Source of the DNA: Aquimarina sp. AU474 | GTDB lineage: Bacteria; Bacteroidota; Bacteroidia; Flavobacteriales; Flavobacteriaceae | Direction: 5' to 3' | Assembly (NCBI RefSeq): GCF_900312815.1 | Contig: NZ_OMPE01000008.1 | Location: forward strand, 786,591-850,590 | Length of the DNA: 64,000 nt | In this document: piece after piece, positions 8,186 to 14,801 of the stretch | Layout of the letters: the number at the start of each line of letters is the position of its first letter | Numbering within the stretch: the stretch's first letter is position 1 | Position numbers and translations under genes: made by a program | Notes under the pieces: generated by a model | Told to the model about the DNA's origin: nothing | What the model saw: only the letters and a program-made list of their open reading frames with translations | Database searches by the model: none

Positions 8186-9649
8186 TTATATGTTATATAC
8201 AGTGCTCTTATAAAGTTTGTGTTTACTTCTTTCTGCCATTGCCATATTAGATGCAGAGATTATTGATGATTTTTGAGAGGTATCTATAATAGCACTATTT
8301 TTTAACTTCTCAAAGGTTTCGATACAACCTTTACTTATTTTGGAAGAAGTTCCTCTATAAATATTTCTAAGTTTGGATGCAGCCTCTTTCTTTTTCTCTC
8401 GTATCAATGCCACATCTACATCATGAGTATTTAAATCCAAAATTAACTGATGAATCTGCTCCTTAACCCGTAAAGCTAATTTTGCAGATACTTTGTATCG
8501 TAATATCGTATTATATTTATTAGTTCTTCCGTACACTAAAGAAATTGTAAAACACAAGATTGCAGTAATAAATAAAGAAGTCCCTAGATACAAGTAAGGT
8601 GTATATTCAATAACTAAAAGTGCAATAGGAATCGTAAGCGCGAACAATACCTGGAGTGTAACAAACAGGTATCTTTGTCCAGTTAGAACCTTGACGCGTT
8701 TTTTTTGACTTTCATAGGTCTTAGACGCATTCTCCTCTAAAGTATTGAGTTGATTCTCAACCACAATCGTATCGGGAAATTCACTACCAAATATTTCTTT
8801 CCATTTTTGAGCGGCTAACCATTGTTGATTATTCTTAGAAAAAGTCATAGCTCTTACTGCCTTTTCATGAGCAATTATAGCCTTATATCTAAAATTAAAC
8901 GTATTAGGAATAACCAGAAAATCCCCAATAGCTTTCCAATCCTTTTTTAATGGTTTTTGCTCCATTAAATACTTAAAGAAATCTTTGCACATTGCATCAT
9001 AATATGAGTACGATTTATTTCTATATCTCCAGAATAATAAAAACTCATAAGCCTGGGTATCAATTAACATATCGGAAATTGGGACTTTGGCATTTTTTTT
9101 CCAAATTTTTGCCATCCTACAAAGCCTTTTGTGATTATCATTGGCGGCTAAGTTTAACATGGTCGTACTTTGTTTTTCCTTACTGAAATTTTTCGTTTCC
9201 CAAGTTCCACCTTTTCTAGGATCTGCATATATATGCGTATTATTTTCCTTAAAAAAAACAGGAGTTATTTTAAAACACATCTTATCAAAAAAACAAACCT
9301 TGATCTCCAGACTATCTTGTTCTATTACCGTATTAGGATATATCGCCGATATTGATCTTCTAACATCTTCAAGAAATAAGAACTGACCGTTATTTGGTTT
9401 GTCAGAATATAGTTGGTACATACGAGATGGCATTTCAAAAAGCATCTCGATCGTCTCTGTACTATTGTTTGCAGTCTCTCTACCGTAGCAACCTACATAA
9501 ATACCTCCACAATAGGTATTTATATCCCAAAAATCATTATTAAGTTTTTTACATATAGAATTATACCGTAGTGAAATTATTGATTTCTTCTTAGTCGAAA
9601 CTTTCAATTTATCGCAAAACACATTAAAATTAGCAGATATACTCATCAT
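8186..9649 (-). CDS. CD-NTase (SMODS) fold protein with C-terminal two-helix SLATT-like region; active site looks degenerate
   Basis: 487 residues from the ATG at 9649 (a TTG five codons upstream is a less likely start). The order of motifs matches SMODS/CD-NTase proteins: GCYGRET at 53-59, QFLFLEDVRRS with YPNT near 90-107, a PVF strand near 130, KRLCRMAKIW at 174-183 and IDTQAYEF at 196-203. These enzymes make cyclic oligonucleotides in anti-phage (CBASS) systems. The position normally reading S-D-x-D here reads E-T-I-E (65-68), and the acidic residue before the 'VVP' strand is Lys127. Catalysis is therefore doubtful. The C-terminus has two membrane helices (about 327-346 and 352-374) followed by a helical tail, like the SLATT domains known to be fused to SMODS. 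The membrane protein gene at 6079-8040 follows. Confidence 0.72.
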   Translation of the reverse strand: MMSISANFNVFCDKLKVSTKKKSIISLRYNSICKKLNNDFWDINTYCGGIYVGCYGRETANNSTETIEMLFEMPSRMYQLYSDKPNNGQFLFLEDVRRSISAIYPNTVIEQDSLEIKVCFFDKMCFKITPVFFKENNTHIYADPRKGGTWETKNFSKEKQSTTMLNLAANDNHKRLCRMAKIWKKNAKVPISDMLIDTQAYEFLLFWRYRNKSYSYYDAMCKDFFKYLMEQKPLKKDWKAIGDFLVIPNTFNFRYKAIIAHEKAVRAMTFSKNNQQWLAAQKWKEIFGSEFPDTIVVENQLNTLEENASKTYESQKKRVKVLTGQRYLFVTLQVLFALTIPIALLVIEYTPYLYLGTSLFITAILCFTISLVYGRTNKYNTILRYKVSAKLALRVKEQIHQLILDLNTHDVDVALIREKKKEAASKLRNIYRGTSSKISKGCIETFEKLKNSAIIDTSQKSSIISASNMAMAERSKHKLYKSTVYNI

Positions 9650-10454
9650 TCTAGTTATTTCCAATTACACAAAGGGCTATTTTTATTTAAGACATATATC
9701 TTTAACATCACCTACATAAAAAATATAAGGTTTGACGGCACCAGGGAATAACGTTCAGAGAAATATTTCTGTTGAACCAGTGCTATAAAAACATGTCCTA
9801 AATTGCAAGAATGAACACAATGCTTACTTAGTTAATCAATTGCGCATAAAGCGCATCAATCTAAATTGTCACATACATAAATTTGCAAGTAACATAAATC
9901 AAAAGTTTTAAGAGTAATAAAAGACTATAATGAGTGTGTGTGAAAATATTGCAGACGTATTAAAATATTGTATTTTTTGCCATACAAGGTTTTTAATTAA
10001 TCGTCTTATTACCGGTCCTTTATTTGAGATTTTCTATATACTTAAAGTTACAAACAAAAACCCAAAAATGCTTACGGTTAAAACACATTTAGATGGAGGA
10101 AATTTTACAAAAACGCTGGAATACCCCAAAAAATATAGACATACAGAAAGTAAAGGGGCTTTAAAATAATAATAAGACTTACTGTTTTCCATAAATACAA
10201 CATAGAAGACATGTATTTAGTCGGAAAATACTAGTATTAAAACACTTAGGTTTCACTAATTTCTAAAGTAATGCATTTAGAAGTTAACCCTATATATACT
10301 ATCGTATACTATAGTGTTTATGTATAGGCTTCTTTACAATACCCATTATTTGATTTCAATACAAATACATATCACTTCGCTGTATTATGTAACTTAACAA
10401 TAAAAAAGCCCACTTAAACAAGCGGGCCTTAATAATTCTAAATTTGATTAACAC
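9650..10454. other. Long gene-poor region upstream of the CD-NTase-like gene
   Basis: About 800 bases lie between the CD-NTase start and the end of the nuclease gene. It contains an interrupted inverted repeat at 9753-9777 (GTTCA ... TGAAC around the palindrome AGAAATATTTCT), about 105-130 nt upstream of the CD-NTase start, and a short palindrome TGCGC-ATAAA-GCGCA at 9841-9855. Near 10300 there are two near copies of TATACTAT. A 79-codon frame at 9930-10169 has no recognisable features and is not called. The nuclease terminator occupies 10402-10430. Confidence 0.6.
10402..10430 (-). terminator. Rho-independent terminator of the secreted nuclease gene
   Basis: On the minus strand a GC-rich hairpin, GCCCGCTTG-TTTAAGTGGGC, is followed directly by six T residues. 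It starts about 25 nt after the stop codon of the nuclease gene. Confidence 0.85.
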
Positions 10455-13040
10455 TTATTTTTGAATTACTACTTTTTGAGTTATTGTATGCCCTCCATCA
10501 GATGTTTCTAAAACATATAACCCCGAGATCACCTCATCTAATTCTATCCTATTTCGTTTAGCTATACCCGATTTTACCAAACGTCCATTCATATCCATCA
10601 ACTTATAACTAAGTTCTCTATTGTCACTAGATTTTAAGTTTATAAATTGAGATGTTGGATTTGGAAACACTTCAGACGAAAATACTTTTCCTTCATTACC
10701 CAACTCTCCATCTATTTTTACTTTTGATACTTCTGTATTTCTTGCAGAAGATGCCCCTATTGTAACTGTGTAATCTTCAACTTCTCCATAACCAAAGGTT
10801 TCACAAGGAGAGGGAGCGCCGTTCCACTTCATAGAGACTCTCATTCTTGTATTTCCAACCGTTGCATTAGAGGGTACCGTAAAATTGTATGATAAATTAC
10901 CTGCATTAGATGTAGATCCTGATACAACTTTCTCCGAGGATTCAAAAGATCCGTTTTTATTAAAATCTATCCATACTCCCCAGTGCTCGTTATAAGATGC
11001 ACTTACAAACCCAACACTTAATACAATTGTATTTGAACCATAAGATAAATTCCCTACTTGTGCGGTAAAATCTCCATATCCAGAATTGGCAGCAGTAGTA
11101 TTAGAAATCCCACCAACACCAACATAATCTATAAATTCATAATTGACAGTATTTCCTTTTGAAGAGCAATAAGAAACTACAATATCTTGCGTAGTAACAC
11201 TTAGTGCATTACTACTACTCGAATTATTACCCGAAGCATCAAAAGCAGCTATTGTAAAACTATATGTTGTACCTGCAGTTAACCCAGAAACATTATAATT
11301 AGTTGTAGCAATCGTTCCTAAAAGAGTTCCATTTTGATATACAGTATATCCCGTTACTCCAATATTATCTGTAGACGCTGACCAAGATAAACTAGCACTA
11401 GTTTGCCCAATACTCGAAGCGGTTAAATTTGATGGTATCGAAGGTGCTTGAGTATCTGGGCCAGAACCTCCTCCTCCATTAAAAGTATGGTTTCCCAGAT
11501 CACCAAACGTATTTTGAGAAAAAGAATCCCACTCTGAAGTTGTATAATTTGTAGATGGAGATGATACTTCTGATTTTCTTCGTAAAGTTACATCCTTGGC
11601 AAAATTAGAAGAACCTCCACTAAATGTTCCAATAACATCAATCAAAACTCCATTTTTAAATAAACCTACTGGATCATTTCCATTAAAAACCATTTCTGTA
11701 GATGATGACAATACATCAGCTTCATTCTTGATCGTATTAGTTGCTGAATTATTTGCTGCCACATAAACTTCGTTATTTGGCAAAGTTCCCGAAAGATTTA
11801 ATCCAGAAGACCAAGATCCAGAACCATTAGTTTGTTTCTTGATAGCATATCCAGAAAGATTAATCGCAACTCCAGTAAAATTAGCTATTTCTAATGCCTT
11901 ATTGTTAGAAGATCCTTCGATATACTCTGAAAAAAATAATTCTGTTGCTACTCCTCCTCCCGAAGTATTGTCTTGAGTAGTTACATTAACGGTATTACTC
12001 GCTGCCGATACATTTCCTGCCGCATCTTTGGCTCTCACAAAGAAGGTGTATGTTGTATTAGCAGTAAGTCCGGATACATTAAAACTAGCCGTCGAGCTAG
12101 TATTAAGTAAAGAACCATCTCTATATATATCATAACCAGTAACCCCAACATTATCTGTAGAGGCATTCCATGTTAATATGGTAGATGTTTCTGTAGTATT
12201 ATTCGACACAAGGTTTGAAGGTGTTCCTGGAGCTACAGTATCTTCTCCTCCACCAGTATTTCCAAATCTATCTTCGGCTTGTGGTCCTCCCCATATTTTA
12301 GTAGCAAATGCAGGATTATCTATAAATGGATTTCTATTACCTTGAACACTCTCTAAAACAGGGTTTCTTTGAAGTTCTAATTGTGAAACAGGATCTTCTG
12401 CATTCCATTCTAAAAACAACTGAAGCATATTACTATCACTTGTGGCTGCAGCTCCTATCCCTACATTTTTAGGAAGACATCTGTTTCCATATCTAATATA
12501 CATATACATCATCATACGTGCTACATCTCCTTTCCATTCGTCGCCAGGATACCAATGTCCTTGAGAGGTTGCACCTGAGTTCCCTGATCCATCAGCAAAT
12601 TTTCTGCTTCCGCGTGAAGAATTTCGTTGTACATCGGCAGGCCTTAAATGATGGGCATCTGCCCCGGGTCCTTCTGTACCCAAATTAGGATTACCTAAAG
12701 ATTTGGGATATACATGTTCTCTGTTCCAATCTGTAGATCCACCTCCGTTATTATTTACTCCACGGGTTCTATCGGTAGTAGAATTACCATCTGTATCATT
12801 AAATCCATACACCAAAATAACCTTAGATGCATCAGTTGGATCTATATCGCTTTGTTTTAAAGCATCCCATACTCCAGGTGTGTATGTTAGAAAAGTTACA
12901 TGCGTATTGGTAACTTTTGTTCCTAATTCTGTCTGTAAAGATTGCCCCGTAAGATTTATATTTACATCATTGTAATACGCTGGGACTTGGCTATATCCAA
13001 TAGCCGAAACTGCCAGCAGCAATAGTAGTACTTTTTTCAT
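10455..13040 (-). CDS. Secreted multi-domain endonuclease I with type IX sorting domain
   Basis: 861 residues with a signal peptide ending near SYSQ (residue 18). Residues about 20-255 form an endonuclease I (EndA/NucM) domain with NREHVYPKS (106-114) and DAHHLRP (128-134), the metal and catalytic His region. Next come a fibronectin type III domain (about 268-357), a lamin-tail-like domain (LFFSEYIEGSSNNKALEIAN, about 367-490), a second FN3 domain (about 530-618), a GEVED-like beta domain (about 624-762, with CETFGYGEVEDYTV) and a C-terminal por/T9SS sorting domain (about 785-861). It is therefore exported by Sec and then by type IX secretion, and cuts extracellular DNA or RNA. Likely roles are phosphate or nucleotide scavenging, or biofilm DNA removal. 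It stands alone with its own terminator. Confidence 0.93.
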   Translation of the reverse strand: MKKVLLLLLAVSAIGYSQVPAYYNDVNINLTGQSLQTELGTKVTNTHVTFLTYTPGVWDALKQSDIDPTDASKVILVYGFNDTDGNSTTDRTRGVNNNGGGSTDWNREHVYPKSLGNPNLGTEGPGADAHHLRPADVQRNSSRGSRKFADGSGNSGATSQGHWYPGDEWKGDVARMMMYMYIRYGNRCLPKNVGIGAAATSDSNMLQLFLEWNAEDPVSQLELQRNPVLESVQGNRNPFIDNPAFATKIWGGPQAEDRFGNTGGGEDTVAPGTPSNLVSNNTTETSTILTWNASTDNVGVTGYDIYRDGSLLNTSSTASFNVSGLTANTTYTFFVRAKDAAGNVSAASNTVNVTTQDNTSGGGVATELFFSEYIEGSSNNKALEIANFTGVAINLSGYAIKKQTNGSGSWSSGLNLSGTLPNNEVYVAANNSATNTIKNEADVLSSSTEMVFNGNDPVGLFKNGVLIDVIGTFSGGSSNFAKDVTLRRKSEVSSPSTNYTTSEWDSFSQNTFGDLGNHTFNGGGGSGPDTQAPSIPSNLTASSIGQTSASLSWSASTDNIGVTGYTVYQNGTLLGTIATTNYNVSGLTAGTTYSFTIAAFDASGNNSSSSNALSVTTQDIVVSYCSSKGNTVNYEFIDYVGVGGISNTTAANSGYGDFTAQVGNLSYGSNTIVLSVGFVSASYNEHWGVWIDFNKNGSFESSEKVVSGSTSNAGNLSYNFTVPSNATVGNTRMRVSMKWNGAPSPCETFGYGEVEDYTVTIGASSARNTEVSKVKIDGELGNEGKVFSSEVFPNPTSQFINLKSSDNRELSYKLMDMNGRLVKSGIAKRNRIELDEVISGLYVLETSDGGHTITQKVVIQK

Positions 13041-13385
13041 TGTGTTGTTGTGAGTTAGTATCTTTTAATCAAGCCGAAACTAAAATTATTTTAATAAAGA
13101 TACCAGCCCAAAAGGTTACCAAATAGTTATGTAGTATGTTGATAATGTATCATTTAACATCAAAACCATCGTAAATGATTCATTATCAGCTATTTATAAA
13201 AAACATAAATGTTAATAAGTTATTTCTTACGGTATACACCAGAGTTCTCTTACGAAGCTCCCGTAAATAGTTAAAGCGATACTCTATTTAAAGCAATATT
13301 CCCTCATAAATATTGCGGTTTTCGGGTAACCGACTATGGATTATTTAAAGTAAATTTATCATCCAACTTTAATATATTACGCAAA

Positions 13386-13430
13386 ATGAAAAAATCTAAA
13401 ATTTTAGAAGGCCATTTCATTTTCTTTTAA
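13386..13430 (+). CDS. Possible 14-residue leader peptide
   Basis: A short frame starts ATG with three Lys/Ser codons (MKKSKILEG) and ends HFIFF. It stops 16 nt before a strong terminator hairpin, so the pair looks like a small transcript or attenuator-type leader. Its N-terminus MKKSKIL resembles the MKKIL start of the peptide precursors downstream, so a decayed precursor gene is also possible. There is no further evidence that it is translated. Confidence 0.25.
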   Translation: MKKSKILEGHFIFF

Positions 13431-13445
13431 AGCTTAAAGAATTAA

Positions 13446-13472
13446 AGGCAAATCTTAAGATTTGCCTTTTTT
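13446..13472 (+). terminator. Rho-independent terminator after a short upstream transcript
   Basis: A 9-bp hairpin, AGGCAAATC-TTAA-GATTTGCCT, is followed by seven T residues. No conventional gene precedes it on this strand; only the 14-codon frame does. A small RNA or leader transcript is implied. Confidence 0.75.
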
Positions 13473-13611
13473 TATTCATGTTCCTTTTTCCTTTCCCTAT
13501 ATCTTTTTTGTTTCATTTTAAAGTTACCATTGTTTACAGTATATATCTTATACAAGAGCAGTATTCGCAAATCAATTAGTTGTTGAAATTTATAAATATC
13601 AAGAACTTAAA

Positions 13612-13643
13612 CTTGTGACCTAAAGGTCTTTCTAATATTTTTA
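13612..13643 (+). promoter_or_regulatory. Candidate promoter of the cysteine-rich peptide cluster
   Basis: CTTG at 13612-13615 and TATTTTTA at 13636-13643 are 20 nt apart and match the Bacteroidota consensus TTTG-N19/20-TAnnTTTG with one mismatch in each box. The transcript would start about 30 nt before the first peptide gene at 13682. Confidence 0.45.
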
Positions 13644-13681
13644 GGTATCAATTTCATTAACTCTTAAAAACCTATTAACAG

Positions 13682-13870
13682 ATGAAAAAAATCTTAGGAC
13701 TAACAGGAATTCAAACTATTAGCAAACAAGAACAACAAGGAATTAAAGGATCTTGGGGCCGCAGAGTATATTGCGGAGCGCCAAATATGTGTTGTACTAG
13801 ACTCCCAAATGGAGGTGAATGGTGCGATTTTGGATATTGCCAATCAAACGGGAATTGTATTTGGGCCTAA
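13682..13870 (+). CDS. Cysteine-rich peptide precursor 1 (leader plus six-Cys core)
   Basis: 62 residues. The N-terminal about 24 residues form a charged, Gln/Lys-rich leader (MKKILGLTG ... EQQGIKGS) that ends in Gly-Ser, a permitted double-glycine-type cleavage pair. The remaining about 38 residues are a core with six Cys spaced C-x5-CC-x9-C-x4-C-x5-C, ending in IWA. It shares its leader with the genes at 13892, 14124 and 14559. It is probably a secreted, cleaved and disulfide-bonded or otherwise modified peptide (a RiPP or bacteriocin-like product); the activity is unknown. No modification enzyme or C39 transporter is encoded in this window. Confidence 0.75.
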   Translation: MKKILGLTGIQTISKQEQQGIKGSWGRRVYCGAPNMCCTRLPNGGEWCDFGYCQSNGNCIWA

Positions 13871-13891
13871 AATTGTTTAAAGAAGCTATTT

Positions 13892-14086
13892 ATGAAAAAG
13901 ATTCTAGAGCTCACAGGAGTACAAAAATTAAGTAGAAAACAACAGGTACACATAAATGGAGCTCGCAGAGTTCTTACTTGTTGTCCTTCTGGTAGAGGTT
14001 GTCAAATCAGTTTTCCAGAATTTGGAATCCAATTTTGTGAACCTGGTGCATGCAGTAGCGACGGTAGATGTCTCTTTCTTGCATAA
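13892..14086 (+). CDS. Cysteine-rich peptide precursor 2
   Basis: 64 residues. The leader (MKKILELTGVQKLSRKQQ ... INGA) is nearly identical in design to that of precursor 3. The core has six Cys as CC-x5-C-x11-C-x4-C-x5-C and ends in hydrophobic LFLA. An AAAGAAG purine run lies just upstream of the start. It lies 21 nt after precursor 1, so the two are co-transcribed. The shared tail pattern C-x4-C-x5-C across the set suggests a common fold with three disulfides. Function is not known; bacteriocin-like or signalling roles are possible. Confidence 0.75.
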   Translation: MKKILELTGVQKLSRKQQVHINGARRVLTCCPSGRGCQISFPEFGIQFCEPGACSSDGRCLFLA

Positions 14087-14123
14087 AATGTATTAGAATT
14101 ATTAACTTTTTAAATATTCACTT

Positions 14124-14303
14124 ATGAAAAAAATCTTAGAATTAAACGGGGTACAAAAACTCAGTAGAAAAGAACAAGTAAAGATTAACGGTGCCGGATT
14201 TGGCGGTTGCTGTAGTCCTAATCAATGCCGTGTTAGCTTTCCTGGAGGAAGTTTTTGTGAGCCAGGCCGTTGCCTTTCTTGGGGTGGTTGCATATTCTAC
14301 TAG
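14124..14303 (+). CDS. Cysteine-rich peptide precursor 3
   Basis: A 59-residue gene. The leader MKKILELNGVQKLSRKEQ runs to INGA at residue 24. The Gly-rich core has six Cys as CC-x4-C-x9-C-x4-C-x5-C and ends IFY. It is 37 nt downstream of precursor 2 and is followed by a strong terminator (14320-14348), which closes the first three-gene unit. The high identity of its leader to that of precursor 2, with a diverged core, is the usual sign of duplicated peptide precursors under diversifying selection on the core. Confidence 0.72.
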   Translation: MKKILELNGVQKLSRKEQVKINGAGFGGCCSPNQCRVSFPGGSFCEPGRCLSWGGCIFY

Positions 14304-14319
14304 AAAGAATAACATTACA

Positions 14320-14348
14320 AAGGTTGAGTCTGTGACTCAACCTTTTTT
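14320..14348 (+). terminator. Rho-independent terminator inside the peptide cluster
   Basis: A perfect 10-bp hairpin, AAGGTTGAGT-CTGTG-ACTCAACCTT, is followed by further T residues. It separates precursors 1-3 from precursors 4 and 5. No clear promoter is visible between it and the next gene, so partial readthrough may set the level of the downstream genes. Confidence 0.85.
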
Positions 14349-14378
14349 CATTATACTATAACACAAAATCATCTCATT

Positions 14379-14528
14379 ATGAAAAAAAAAGACATTAAAA
14401 CTTTAAAACTAGACAAACAGACGATCGCAATTGCAAACTCTAATATGATTAAAGGAGGAAGAGTTCCTACCGCTACATCAAAATATACAGTTTGCGGATG
14501 CGTTACTGCGCGATCTGTTCGCTGTTAA
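14379..14528 (+). CDS. Lanthipeptide-like precursor peptide (49 residues)
   Basis: The N-terminal MKKKDIKTLKLDKQTIA and the IKGG at about residues 24-27 resemble the leader of Bacteroidota class I lanthipeptides (short Lys-rich start, L-x-L-x-K-x-T motif, double glycine). The core of about 22 residues has three Cys (39, 41 and 49) and several Thr/Ser (31, 33, 34, 37, 43 and 46), which suits lanthionine ring formation. Neither a LanB dehydratase nor a LanC cyclase gene is in the window, so the modifying enzymes would have to be elsewhere or absent. It differs clearly from the six-Cys neighbours. Confidence 0.6.
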   Translation: MKKKDIKTLKLDKQTIAIANSNMIKGGRVPTATSKYTVCGCVTARSVRC

Positions 14529-14558
14529 TCGACAATTCATTATATCTAATCATAAACA

Positions 14559-14753
14559 ATGAAAAAGCTCTTAAAATTTCCAGGAATAGAACAACTGGAT
14601 AGAAAACAACAAGCAAAAATAACAGGTTCAGACACCATCATAAGAGTGCGATGTTGCGGAAGCCGTAAATGCATGATCATTTACAATTCTGGAACACAAT
14701 CTTGTGTACCTGGTTATTGTTCTGAAAGGGGAGGTAATTGTGTTATATTTTAA
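14559..14753 (+). CDS. Cysteine-rich peptide precursor 5
   Basis: 64 residues. The leader (MKKLLKFPGIEQLDRKQQ ... ITGS) is the most diverged of the four related precursors but keeps the Gly at residue 9, the K-x-Q-Q segment and the final Gly-Ser. The core has six Cys as CC-x4-C-x10-C-x4-C-x6-C and ends VIF. It lies 30 nt after the lanthipeptide-like gene and is followed by a 17-bp perfect hairpin. Together with precursors 1-3 it defines a small local family. Confidence 0.74.
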   Translation: MKKLLKFPGIEQLDRKQQAKITGSDTIIRVRCCGSRKCMIIYNSGTQSCVPGYCSERGGNCVIF

Positions 14754-14761
14754 AACCTCTT

Positions 14762-14799
14762 TTTAATTAAGGATGAATCAATATTCATCCTTAATTAAA
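14762..14799. terminator. Bidirectional terminator between peptide cluster and ackA
   Basis: A perfect 17-bp inverted repeat (14762-14778 and 14783-14799) with a CAAT loop. The outer AT-rich part gives T-rich ends on both strands. It lies between two converging transcription units and ends 3 nt before the ackA stop codon. Confidence 0.75.
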
Positions 14800-14801
14800 C
14801 T

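Larger units (their letters stand above)
13041..13681. other. Long intergenic region between the nuclease and peptide genes
   Basis: This 640-nt region contains a near-perfect 16-bp inverted repeat (13141-13156 with 13172-13187, one mismatch, 15-nt loop) about 100 nt upstream of the nuclease start. It also holds a 14-codon frame followed by a strong terminator (13386-13471) and a promoter candidate for the peptide cluster (13612-13643). The rest, including 13190-13380, shows no recognisable feature. Confidence 0.6.

Noticed and set aside
8186..9649. Typical complete CBASS operon
   Set aside because: No E1/E2-JAB, HORMA/TRIP13 or known Cap effector gene is adjacent, and the catalytic acids look substituted, so a standard system is not claimed.
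9930..10169. 79-codon open frame in the gene-poor region
   Set aside because: There is no recognisable domain, signal or ribosome binding site, the composition is like that of the surrounding intergenic DNA, and no paralogue is in the window.
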